Below are positions 54,322 to 62,266 of a stretch of 64,000 bases of DNA, one piece after another. The DNA comes from Rothia mucilaginosa. GTDB taxonomy: Bacteria > Actinomycetota > Actinomycetes > Actinomycetales > Micrococcaceae. The notes beneath the pieces were generated by a model, which did no database searches, had not been told where the DNA came from, and saw only the letters and a program-made list of their open reading frames with translations. Position 1 is the stretch's first letter; every line of letters starts with the position of its first letter. Position numbers and translations under genes: made by a program. The stretch spans positions 1,426,001 to 1,490,000 of the forward strand of contig NZ_CP079822.1 of assembly GCF_019334805.1 (NCBI RefSeq), in the 5' to 3' direction.

Positions 54322-54383
54322 CTCCCACCCGTCAGTCGTGAGGGTGGGTGGGAGATGCAAGCTGCCGCACCACAAACGGCAGC
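54322..54383 (+). terminator. Two hairpins after the GT2-GtrA gene
   Basis: CTCCCACCC (54322-54330) pairs with GGGTGGGAG (54346-54354). GCTGCCG (54361-54367) pairs with CGGCAGC (54377-54383). Neither has a strong T-run; the main terminator was probably the split one just beyond. Confidence 0.55.
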
Positions 54384-54395
54384 ATTCTGTTCACG

Positions 54396-54415
54396 AAAAG
54401 CCCCCGCTGAGAAAA
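54396..54415. terminator. Left half of a terminator split by the IS element
   Basis: AAAAGCCCCCGCTGAG (54396-54411) is the left arm and AAAA begins the loop. Its partner CTCAACGGGGGCTTTT is at 55895-55910, across the IS. Rejoined, the arms pair except for one C-A. Confidence 0.85.
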
Positions 54416-54421
54416 TGAACT

Positions 54422-54469
54422 GCCTCCCGTTTCTTGGACACCAAAAATAAAGTCCAAGAAACGGGAGGC
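54422..54469 (+). promoter_or_regulatory. Perfect 18-bp hairpin at the IS left end that hides the orfA ribosome site
   Basis: GCCTCCCGTTTCTTGGAC (54422-54439) and GTCCAAGAAACGGGAGGC (54452-54469) pair perfectly and are followed by TTTT. The right arm contains the orfA Shine-Dalgarno GGGAGG (54463-54468), 6 bp before the ATG. Transcripts from outside would fold here; the stem may terminate them or block ribosomes. Confidence 0.82.
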
Positions 54470-54474
54470 TTTTC

Positions 54475-54990
54475 ATGCCTATAAATCTAGGAATGAGACA
54501 CGATCGTTTGCTCCGGGAGCAAGCAGCACTGATGTTTGAGAGAGGATTCGGCTATGGTCTAACCGCCAGGAAGCTTGGTGTGTCCGCCGCAACTGTGAGA
54601 GAGTGGCAGAAAACGTACCACGTCATCGGGAAGGACGGGCTTCTTACCATGGGAATAAAACACACCAAATACGACTACGAGACCAAAGTCGCCGCAGCCA
54701 AGGCCGTGGTTGACGGTGGAATGAGTAAGCCCGAGGCAATGGTGCGTTTCGGCATTGCAAGCGCGACACCGTTGAAGCAATGGTGCAGGCTGTACCGTGA
54801 AGGCGGCGCGCAGGCGCTTAAGCCTAAGCCCAAGGGCAGGCCAAAGGGATTAGGTGCGGGGGCGGTACCACCAACGCGTGAGGAGGAACTTGCCGAGCGT
54901 GTGCGCAAGCTTGAGGCGCAGGTGGCGTACCTAAAAAAATCGATTGCCCTGAAGGCGCACAGGCGCTCCCAAACCGGGACAAAGCCCTAG
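54475..54990 (+). CDS. IS3-family transposase OrfA
   Basis: This 171-residue DNA-binding protein has two helix-turn-helix regions (EQAALMFERGFGYGLTARKLG and KAVVDGGMSKPEAMVRFGIA) and a leucine-zipper-like helix (EEELAERVRKLEAQVAYLKK). It binds the IS ends and can form the fusion OrfAB by a -1 shift at 54933-54939. Its stop TAG (54988-54990) overlaps orfB by one base. Confidence 0.93.
   Translation: MPINLGMRHDRLLREQAALMFERGFGYGLTARKLGVSAATVREWQKTYHVIGKDGLLTMGIKHTKYDYETKVAAAKAVVDGGMSKPEAMVRFGIASATPLKQWCRLYREGGAQALKPKPKGRPKGLGAGAVPPTREEELAERVRKLEAQVAYLKKSIALKAHRRSQTGTKP
54933..54939 (+). other. A-AAA-AAA slippery site for -1 frameshifting
   Basis: The heptamer sits in orfA codons AAA-AAA (54934-54939). 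The -1 frame is open from here through 54990 into orfB, so slipping gives a complete OrfAB transposase. This is the normal way IS3 elements make their active enzyme. Confidence 0.82.
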
Positions 54991-55850
54991 TGGTCGCTGA
55001 GCTTTCAGGGCGCGGACACGCGGTGCGTGATCTGCTCGAAGCTGCTGGTCTTGCCAGGTCGAGCTACTACTACGCGTTGGCTCATCCCCGGCAGCCAACC
55101 AGAGTGCAGCTACGTCCCAAGGTCACACAGATCTTTTCGCGAACCCCCAACGGGTGTGGTCACAGGCAGGTGGCTATGTGCCTGCGCGCTGAGGAAGGGG
55201 TGCGCATTGCCGATAAGACGGTTTTGAAGATGATGCGTCAGATGGGGTTGCGTTGCGGTATACGCCGCCAGAGGCCCTACCGTAGGTACAACTCCTATAA
55301 GGGGGACGTGGGGCAAAGTTTTGAGAACGTCATTGGTCGCAACTTCACGGCGACCGGTCCCTGGCAGAAGTTGGGTACCGATGTTACCGAGTTTAAGCTC
55401 TCCTTTGGTAAGGCGTATCTCGCTCCGGTTTACGACTTTGCTAGCAAAGAGATTGTTGCCCACTCGATCTCGATGTGCCCTAACCTCCTCCAGCAACAAG
55501 AGATGCTCCAGGTACTCATGGAGGCCAAACCCGCAGGGGTTGAACCGATTTTGCACTCGGATATGGGGTGGCAGTATCAGCACGAGTTCTATATCAGCAC
55601 GCTTGCTGAGAATGGTTTTATCCAGAGTATGTCACGCAAGGGCAACTGTATTGATAATGGCGCCACTGAGCAGGTTTTTGGACATCTGAAGGACGAGTTC
55701 TTCCGCGGCCAAGACTGGCAGACCTTTGAGAGTTTCAAGGCCGACCTTGATGCCTATATCATGCACTGGAATACAGTAAGGCGTCAGGTAAAGCTTAAGG
55801 GCCTGACTCCGGTAGAGTACCGGGATCAGGCCCTGCTGGAAGCCGCATAA
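54990..55850 (+). CDS. IS3-family transposase OrfB (DDE integrase domain)
   Basis: The 286-residue part holds an HTH_21-type region (RPKVTQIFSRTPNGCGHRQV) and the rve catalytic core with Asp in GTDVTEFKLSFGKAY, Asp in ILHSDMGWQYQHEFY and Glu in GATEQVFGHLKDEFF. The closing motif HWNTVRRQVKLKGLTPVEYR is typical of the IS150 group. The GTG start is weak; it is mostly made as OrfAB. Confidence 0.93.
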   Translation: MVAELSGRGHAVRDLLEAAGLARSSYYYALAHPRQPTRVQLRPKVTQIFSRTPNGCGHRQVAMCLRAEEGVRIADKTVLKMMRQMGLRCGIRRQRPYRRYNSYKGDVGQSFENVIGRNFTATGPWQKLGTDVTEFKLSFGKAYLAPVYDFASKEIVAHSISMCPNLLQQQEMLQVLMEAKPAGVEPILHSDMGWQYQHEFYISTLAENGFIQSMSRKGNCIDNGATEQVFGHLKDEFFRGQDWQTFESFKADLDAYIMHWNTVRRQVKLKGLTPVEYRDQALLEAA

Positions 55851-55891
55851 GGGTTACTATTTAAAGCGTCCAAGTTTCGGGGCGCAGTTCA

Positions 55892-55910
55892 AAACTCAAC
55901 GGGGGCTTTT
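55892..55910. terminator. Right half of the split terminator
   Basis: After the duplicated AAA, CTCAACGGGGGCTTTT (55895-55910) and further T complete the stem begun at 54396. It lies 61 bp after the minus-strand subtilase stop. Confidence 0.85.
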
Positions 55911-55970
55911 TGTATGTGGCATCCTTCAGAAACCTATTGGCTCACCGGCTTCCAAAGGATAACGCGCCGA

Positions 55971-57689
55971 TTAGCGGCCGGGGATCAGACCGTGGGCAGT
56001 AATCAGGAACGGCGGGTTGTGGTTGACCGCCGGGTTGGTCACGTAACCAACACGTGCCGCACGGGTTGGGTGCTTGGGGGCACGCTTCGGCCAGGGCTTC
56101 GCAGCAGGGTTCGGGTCCTTCTTGCCCTGCACCATAGCCAGTGCGCTCGCCGCGTTCACAATGCCGGAGCCGCACGCGTTCACATCGCAGGTGAGCGGCT
56201 TGGAGCTCTGCTTCAGAATCTGCTTTGCGCGCTCAGCGGTCAGTGAGGGATCCACCGACTTCATCAGCGCAATCACGCCAGCAACCTGAGGTGCCGCCAT
56301 GGAAGTGCCGTCGTACTCAGTGTAGCCTGCACCGGTGGACACGGTGGTACCCAGGTCCACGGTGGACATGATGCCGCTACCGGGGGCGCTCACATCAACG
56401 AGCTTGCCGTAGTTGGAGAAGTCGCTACGCTTACCCTCCTGGTCGGTAGCGCCCACCACGATCGAGCCGCCGCAGTTAGCCGGAGCGACCTTGGAGGTGT
56501 CCTGACCATCGTTACCAGCTGCAACGACGAGAATCGCGCCGCGCTTGTTCACCTCAGCAATAGCCTTGGAGTAGGTTGCGGGGCAGGTGCCCTCGCCGCC
56601 GAGGGAGAGGTTGATGATCTTGGCGGGGTTGGAGTTCGCGGGAACGCCCTCAACGGTGCCGCCAGCCGCCCAGATCATTGCATCCGCAATGTCGGAGTCG
56701 TAGCCGCCGCACATGCCCAGAGCACGCACGGGCAGGATCTTGGTGGAGGGCGCCACGCCGACGATACCGCGCTTATTGTTCATGATTGCGGCGATGGAGC
56801 CGGCAACGTGGGTGCCGTGCCAGTTCGACTCGCTTGCCTCAGATCCGCTATCGCAGACGCCCGCTTCTTCCCAGTTGCCCTGGTCGGTCGGGTCGGAGTC
56901 GCGGCCGTTACCGTCACGGGCGATGGAGGGCTCGGTGATGAAGTCGTAGCCGGGCAGAACGTTCGCGTCCAGGTCGGGGTGCTTGACGATGCCGGAGTCA
57001 ATCACAGCAACGGTCACGCCAGCGCCCTGGGTGGTCTTCCACGCCTCGGGTGCGGCCAGGCCCTTGGTGCCGTGCAGGTTCCACTGCTGCGGGTAGAGGG
57101 TATCGTTGGGCGCTACAACCTGGTTCGATGCCTGAGCAGCCTGAGCTACCTGAGCCACCTTGGAGGTGGTGGCGGTACGAGTGCGCGCGGTGGAGCGGCG
57201 CAGCAGGTCGGGCTCAACCGACTCGACGGAGGGGTTGGAGCTCAGAGTTGCCATGTACTTCTCCGCCTGCTCTGCGGTGAGCTTGGAGGAGAGGGTCACC
57301 ACGGTTGCCTTCTGGGCGGTGGTGCGCACGTAGTTGGTTTTGATTTTGAAGAGGTCGTCGACGCTCTGCACCTCGGAGGTGAGGCCCTGGTAGAGGGAGT
57401 CGCTCCAGGTGGCGACCTGGGTGCCTGCGGGGCTTGCCCAGTTGACGCCGCCTGCGTTCAGTGCGCTATCGGTGTAGGTGATGACGAAGCGGTTGAAGCC
57501 TGCCTTCTGCTGTGCAGAGCTGAGGGAGGAGATGGTGGTGTGCGCCTTGGTACGTTCGGTGCTGTTAGCCTTTGCGGGTGCCGCGAAGGATGCGGGGGTG
57601 CCCAGGGTTGCGACGAGTGTTGCTGCAGTACCCAGGCTCAGCGCGGTGCGTGCGATGCCGCGTGCTGAGGGGTGAGTGGTAAAAGACAT
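55971..57689 (-). CDS. Secreted S8 subtilase 1
   Basis: This 572-residue serine protease has a signal peptide (1-36, cleavage near FAA), an inhibitor-I9-like propeptide (FNRFVITYTDSALNAGG to VESVEPDLL), and a catalytic domain with Asp ~229 (VAVIDSGIVKHPD), His ~291 (NWHGTHVAGS) and Ser ~463 (YDGTSMAAPQ), oxyanion Asn in VVAAGNDGQ. Paired cysteines (VCDSG, MCGGYDSD, TCDVNACGSG) are shared with the neighbour. The C-terminal ~50 residues are basic, Pro-rich. ATG at complement 57687-57689 follows AAAGGACCCCG. Confidence 0.95.
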   Translation of the reverse strand: MSFTTHPSARGIARTALSLGTAATLVATLGTPASFAAPAKANSTERTKAHTTISSLSSAQQKAGFNRFVITYTDSALNAGGVNWASPAGTQVATWSDSLYQGLTSEVQSVDDLFKIKTNYVRTTAQKATVVTLSSKLTAEQAEKYMATLSSNPSVESVEPDLLRRSTARTRTATTSKVAQVAQAAQASNQVVAPNDTLYPQQWNLHGTKGLAAPEAWKTTQGAGVTVAVIDSGIVKHPDLDANVLPGYDFITEPSIARDGNGRDSDPTDQGNWEEAGVCDSGSEASESNWHGTHVAGSIAAIMNNKRGIVGVAPSTKILPVRALGMCGGYDSDIADAMIWAAGGTVEGVPANSNPAKIINLSLGGEGTCPATYSKAIAEVNKRGAILVVAAGNDGQDTSKVAPANCGGSIVVGATDQEGKRSDFSNYGKLVDVSAPGSGIMSTVDLGTTVSTGAGYTEYDGTSMAAPQVAGVIALMKSVDPSLTAERAKQILKQSSKPLTCDVNACGSGIVNAASALAMVQGKKDPNPAAKPWPKRAPKHPTRAARVGYVTNPAVNHNPPFLITAHGLIPGR

Positions 57690-58296
57690 CGGGGTCCTTT
57701 GCGTATGTGAGTGCCGGAAGCGGCAAGTGGGTTGGTTATTCACTCACATAAATGCACCTTCGAGAAAATATCTGCATTCTTTTGTGTATTTGCTTGTGAG
57801 GAGCGAATAGAAAAAGAAAATGCACATCACTGCATTGATGTGTATTTTTCTCTAAAACCCCCGTGCGGGAGTTCTTCGGAAGTAGTTTATGTGGTGAGAT
57901 ATCGCTATCCTAGCACCTTTTCCTATGTGTGAAGCGGCTAAAACTCGATAGTGTGGCGTAAATAATGGGATTTTTCTTTCATGTAAATGCAGATAAAGAA
58001 ATGCCTAGTCAAACTATTCTCGTGGACTTAAAGTAAAGATTTAAGTTTTACTCACCTTTATATAAAATGACCTGCATCACAAAGATTATTTTATTCATAA
58101 AGTAACCCGAAAAGGGTGCTAGAGTATCTCACGGTGCGTACCCGTGCATGCACATTGTGAAGCCACTTCACCGCCCACACAATGCACCACACCTCACTCT
58201 TCCGTATTCACTCGTACCGAGCGCACGCCCTCAACGCGAGTCGGCAACGCTACGCCGCACCGTGCGCACCCGGTACCACTCACCTCAAGGACGTCC
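57690..58296. other. AT-rich divergent region between subtilases 1 and 2
   Basis: This 607-bp region must hold the two promoters. It has a 13-bp inverted repeat (57817-57848), AT-rich DNA around 57940-58100 (TTTAAGTTTTACTCACC, TTATTTTATTCATAAAG) and TAGAGT (about 58120) as possible -10 box for subtilase 2. The plus-strand frame from 58144 is not used. Confidence 0.6.
57817..57848. promoter_or_regulatory. Inverted repeat AAAATGCACATCA-N6-TGATGTGTATTTT
   Basis: The 13-bp arms match with one G-T/mismatch and enclose CTGCAT. It lies ~130 bp upstream of subtilase 1, ends in T on both strands and could be an operator or a terminator-like structure. Confidence 0.5.
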
Positions 58297-60201
58297 ATGC
58301 TTCGCATTGCTCGCCCCTCGCAGGCACGCTCCTCACAGCGTTCCCTGCTGAGCTTCGTCACCGCAACCTGCCTGCTCTCGGCAAGCGTGATCCCCGCCGT
58401 GGCGGCACCCACCGCGCAGACCACCCAGCCGAAGGCAACCCAGACTTCTGCGGCGGCACAGGCTTCTCATACCGCCCAGATCTCCAATACCGCGCAGACC
58501 GCGCAGGCTGCGCCCGTGGCGTACAACCGCTTCATCATCACCTACACCGATGAGGCGAAGAACGCCGCCTCCACCGATGCCACCGCAGATCAGATCGACT
58601 GGTCCGCAGCCGCCGGCACCCAGCAGGCAACCTGGGCCGACGCACTCTACGCGGGCATCACCTCCGAGGTGCAGAGCATTGACGAGCTACTGAACATTAA
58701 GACCAGCTACGTCCGCTCCACCGCGCTGGATGCCAGCGTGGTCACCACCTCCGCGGAGCTCACCCCCGCCCAGGCGCAGCAGTACATGAACGCCCTGAGC
58801 GCGAACTCCAAGGTCGCCTCCGTGTCGCCCGATATGCGCCGCTACGCCACCGTGGACAACACCTCGGAGCCCGTCAAGATCAACGACCCGAAGATGAACC
58901 GCATGTGGTCCCTCACCGGTGAAAAGGGCGTCTCCGCGCTGGAGGCGTGGGGCACCACCCGCGGCAAGGGTGTGACCGTTGCGGTGCTGGACTCCGGCAT
59001 TACCGCCCACCCGGACCTGGACGCTAACGTGCTGCCCGGCTATGACTTCATTGCCGAGTCGGCGTTCTCCAACGACGGCGACGGCCGCGACTCCGACCCG
59101 ACTGACGCCGGCAACTGGACCGTAGACAACCAGTGCTTTACCGGTTCGAAGGCGACCGCCTCCGACTGGCACGGCACCCACGTGGCGGGCACTATCGCCG
59201 CTATCGCAAACAACAACGAGGGCATCGCCGGGGTGGCACCCGAGGCGAAGATTGTGCCCGTGCGCGTGCTGGGCGCCTGCGGCGGCTTCGACTCGGACAT
59301 CACCGACGGCATTATTTGGGCTGCCGGCGGTAGCGTGCGCGGCGTACCGGGGAACCAGAACCCCGCCCAGGTCATTAACATGTCCATCGGTAGCGAGGGC
59401 ACCTGCACCACCCCGTACCGCCAGGCGATTGCTCAGGCGAATAAGCGCGGCTCCATCGTGGTTGTCGCAGCGGGTAACAATAACTTTGATGCCTCGAAGT
59501 CCAGCCCCGGCAACTGTGAGGACGTCATCAACGTTGGCGCAACCGATAAGAACGGCAAGCGCTCCTACTTCTCCAACTACGGCTCCCGCGTGGATGTGAG
59601 CGCACCCGGTGGCGACCGCCGCTACTGGGGTGGCGGTATTCTCTCTACCCTGAACGCCGGTAAGACTGCTCCCGGTAAGGCTGACTACGCCGAGTACCAG
59701 GGCACTTCCATGGCGGCACCGCATGTTGCCGGTATTGTGGCGCTCATGAAGGCGGTCGACCCGAAGCTGACGTACGCTCAGGCGAAGAAGGCCCTGCAGT
59801 CCACCTCTCAGGGCGTTGAGTGCGACCAGTCCGCGTGCGGTTCCGGCATTGTGAATGCGGCACGCGCGGTTCAGCAGGTCCGCTCCGACCGTGAGGCTGC
59901 GGATGCTGCCGCGGCTGAGGCGGCACGCAAGAAGGCTGAGGAGGACGCTAAGCGTCAGCAGGCCCCCGCACCTAAGGCAACCCCTGCACCGAAGGTAACC
60001 CCTGCACCGAAGGTGACCCCGGCTCCGAAGGCCAGGACCCGCCCGTCCCGCCCGGTGACTCGCCCCTCCTACCCGTCGCGTCCGCGTCACGGCCACACCC
60101 CGCGTTACCGCTCCTGGTACGGTGCATCTGCGAACACCTACCCGAGCAGCGGCTACCCGAACACCGGATACCTGGGTTTCGCGACCGGTAACCACCGCTA
60201 G
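58297..60201 (+). CDS. Secreted S8 subtilase 2
   Basis: This 634-residue protein is close to subtilase 1: signal peptide (to VAA at ~39), propeptide (YNRFIITYTDEAKNAAS), Asp ~231 (VAVLDSGITAHPD), His ~291 (DWHGTHVAGT) and Ser ~470 (YQGTSMAAPH), same Cys pairs (QCFTG, ACGGFDSD, ECDQSACGSG). It differs in a C-terminal tail: an Ala/Glu/Lys helix, three PAPKxT repeats and a basic Tyr/Pro/Ser region. The tail may hold the enzyme at the wall. ATG at 58297 follows CAAGGACGTCC. It is divergent from subtilase 1. Confidence 0.95.
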   Translation: MLRIARPSQARSSQRSLLSFVTATCLLSASVIPAVAAPTAQTTQPKATQTSAAAQASHTAQISNTAQTAQAAPVAYNRFIITYTDEAKNAASTDATADQIDWSAAAGTQQATWADALYAGITSEVQSIDELLNIKTSYVRSTALDASVVTTSAELTPAQAQQYMNALSANSKVASVSPDMRRYATVDNTSEPVKINDPKMNRMWSLTGEKGVSALEAWGTTRGKGVTVAVLDSGITAHPDLDANVLPGYDFIAESAFSNDGDGRDSDPTDAGNWTVDNQCFTGSKATASDWHGTHVAGTIAAIANNNEGIAGVAPEAKIVPVRVLGACGGFDSDITDGIIWAAGGSVRGVPGNQNPAQVINMSIGSEGTCTTPYRQAIAQANKRGSIVVVAAGNNNFDASKSSPGNCEDVINVGATDKNGKRSYFSNYGSRVDVSAPGGDRRYWGGGILSTLNAGKTAPGKADYAEYQGTSMAAPHVAGIVALMKAVDPKLTYAQAKKALQSTSQGVECDQSACGSGIVNAARAVQQVRSDREAADAAAAEAARKKAEEDAKRQQAPAPKATPAPKVTPAPKVTPAPKARTRPSRPVTRPSYPSRPRHGHTPRYRSWYGASANTYPSSGYPNTGYLGFATGNHR

Positions 60202-60237
60202 TTATCGCCACTAGCCGAACCTCGTTGTAGACGTGAA

Positions 60238-60269
60238 AAGCCCCCGATGAGTTCTTTCATCGGGGGCTT
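60238..60269. terminator. Bidirectional terminator between subtilases 2 and 3
   Basis: AAGCCCCCGATGA pairs with TCATCGGGGGCTT around GTTCTT. It lies between convergent genes. Confidence 0.88.
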
Positions 60270-60310
60270 CGCTCTGCCCGTGAACCGGGTCTGGCTACGC
60301 TACGGGTAGC

Positions 60311-62266
60311 TTAGTGCTGCTCGTCTGCCTCGCGGGGCTTCTGCGCGGGGTTGGTGACCAGCGGTTCGTCCTGGGTGACGGGCTCGGCGTCACCGTTCAA
60401 GTCGTAGACCTGGGCATCTTCGGGGATTTCCATGGCGGGCGCGCCGGGAATTCGGTCGTAGTCGCCGGTGAGGCTCTCGCCGTTGGCTCCTGCCGTGAGA
60501 GCTTCTGCTGTCGCCTCGGCTGCCTCGTCGGTGGCGGCCCTGTCTGCAATCTTGGTGTTGGACGCTCCGGCGCTCAGGCCCTTAGAAATAATCTTGCGCG
60601 GTCGCAGGTAGGTCACCCTGCCGTTGGCGTCCAGGTTTCCCGCCTTTTTAGCCAGGTTGAAGCTGTTGATAATGCCTCGGCTGCAGAAATACTTATCGCA
60701 CTTGATGCGATTACCTCCCGCGAGGGTGAACGCTCTCTCGACCTGCTGAGTGGTCATGGAGGTACCGTTGACCAGCTGCTGCGCCAGCAGAGCGGAGACG
60801 TGCGGCGCCGCCATGGAGGTGCCGCTCTCGTAGACGTAGGTGAACTTAGTGTTATCAGGGCGGTCGAGGCTGTTCACGGACAGGGAGAGGATGTTTTCAC
60901 CCGGCGCGGAGATGTTGACCCTCGTGCCGTAGTTGGAGAACGATGCTCGTGTACCGGCCTTGGTGGTTGCACCGACCGTGATGACGCCCATGCAGTTGGC
61001 GGGCGCGTACTTGGAGGCTTCCGTGTTGCCGTTACCTGCCGCGGCGACCACGAGTGCACCCTTGGAGCGTGCGATGTCGATGGCGCGCTGGTACGCGGCG
61101 GGGCACTGGGTTACGGTGCCGATGGACATGTTGATGATCTTAGCGGGGTAGGTGTTGTCCGGCACGCCGTCAACGTGTCCGCCGGCAGCCCAGATGATCG
61201 CGTCGGCAATGTCGGAGGTGCGGCCACCACAGCGGCCCAGCACGCGCACGGGCTGCACGCGGGCGAGGTCGGCGACACCGACGATACCCATGCCGTTATT
61301 GCCGCGTGCGCCGATAATGCCCGCCACGTGGGTACCGTGCCAGGTGGAGGTGTGGGCGTTCGCCTGGTCCTTACAGAGGTTGTAAGGGGCGTAGTCGCCT
61401 TCATCCAGGGGGTTGGGGTCGCGGCCGTTGCCGTCGCGGGCGCTGAGCGGGTCGCTGACGAAGTCGTAGCCGTTCGCCATGCCGGTGACCAGGTCGGGGT
61501 GTGGCACGTAGCCGGTGTCGAGCACGGCGACCTTCACGTTTGCGCCGCGGCGCAGGCGTGCGTTACCGGTGTTCTGCACGCCGGTGGTGGGGTTGGTGAG
61601 GTTCCACTGCTTGCTGTACTGCGGGTCGTTGAACTGGAAGGTGATGTCGCCTTCTGCGGCGGGGTAGTTGATGTAGTCGGGCTCGACGGAGGCTACGTCC
61701 GGGTCGGAGGCGACCTTCGCCATGAACTCCTTCGCCTCGTTTTTGTTGAGGGTTTTGGAGGTCTGGATGACGGCGTCATCGGTGGAGGTGTTGTGCAGGA
61801 ACTTGGTGTCGACGTTTAGCGCTTCGCTGACGACATCGACGGTGTCCATGATGTCGTCAACGATGCCGCGGACTGCGTCCCAGTCGCCGTCGCGCTGCAT
61901 TTTGCGCTGCTTGGCTTCCTTGGTGTAGGTGACGATGAATCGGTCGAACACCTGCTGGGGGAGCGTACCGGGCGCCGCCGCGGTGGGGGTGTTGGGGCGT
62001 GCCGCGCCGTTGCGCGCGAGGGTGAGGGGGCTGACGGGGCCTTCGATCTGGGGTGCTGCCTGAGCTGCTGCCAGGGTGGCCTCGTCACTGGGGGCCTGCG
62101 CGAGGACAGCGGGCAGGTCGCCTCCGAAGAGGAGTGCGCCGGCGGCGAGCAGGCTCATGGCTGCGTGTGCGGGGCGCTTGCGGCGGCGGTTATCGGTGCG
62201 GCAGTTATCGGGGTAGCGGCGAGGAGGTGTTTCGGTGCGCTGCGCGCCGAAGTATGGAAGCCTCAT
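60311..62266 (-). CDS. Secreted S8 subtilase 3
   Basis: This 651-residue member is more distant. It has an unusually long, Arg-rich N-region (1-36) before the hydrophobic signal core (AAMSLLAAGALLFGG), a propeptide (FDRFIVTYTKEAKQRKM), Asp ~250 (VAVLDTGYVPHPD), His ~308 (TWHGTHVAGI) and Ser ~484 (ESGTSMAAPH). Cysteines CKDQ, RCGGRTSD and KCDKYFCSRG match the pattern of the other two. The C-terminus is acidic (ENGES-type, QDEPLV) in contrast to the basic tails of 1 and 2. ATG at complement 62264-62266 follows CAGGAGAACC. Confidence 0.94.
   Translation of the reverse strand: MRLPYFGAQRTETPPRRYPDNCRTDNRRRKRPAHAAMSLLAAGALLFGGDLPAVLAQAPSDEATLAAAQAAPQIEGPVSPLTLARNGAARPNTPTAAAPGTLPQQVFDRFIVTYTKEAKQRKMQRDGDWDAVRGIVDDIMDTVDVVSEALNVDTKFLHNTSTDDAVIQTSKTLNKNEAKEFMAKVASDPDVASVEPDYINYPAAEGDITFQFNDPQYSKQWNLTNPTTGVQNTGNARLRRGANVKVAVLDTGYVPHPDLVTGMANGYDFVSDPLSARDGNGRDPNPLDEGDYAPYNLCKDQANAHTSTWHGTHVAGIIGARGNNGMGIVGVADLARVQPVRVLGRCGGRTSDIADAIIWAAGGHVDGVPDNTYPAKIINMSIGTVTQCPAAYQRAIDIARSKGALVVAAAGNGNTEASKYAPANCMGVITVGATTKAGTRASFSNYGTRVNISAPGENILSLSVNSLDRPDNTKFTYVYESGTSMAAPHVSALLAQQLVNGTSMTTQQVERAFTLAGGNRIKCDKYFCSRGIINSFNLAKKAGNLDANGRVTYLRPRKIISKGLSAGASNTKIADRAATDEAAEATAEALTAGANGESLTGDYDRIPGAPAMEIPEDAQVYDLNGDAEPVTQDEPLVTNPAQKPREADEQH

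Larger units (their letters stand above)
54416..55891 (+). mobile_element. Intact IS3-family insertion sequence (IS150-like), 1476 bp
   Basis: The 26-bp ends begin TGAACTGC and match at 20 of 26 positions: left 54416-54441, right 55866-55891 (inverted). Direct repeats AAA flank it (54413-54415 and 55892-55894), fitting the 3-bp target duplication of the family. It encodes orfA and orfB with a -1 frameshift signal and all catalytic residues, so it looks functional and recent. Confidence 0.93.

Noticed and set aside
26767..58012. 15-bp identity GAAATGCCTAGTCAA at 26767-26781 and 57998-58012, both upstream of secreted-enzyme genes
   Set aside because: In 64 kb about two such 15-mer pairs are expected by chance alone, and no further bases match.
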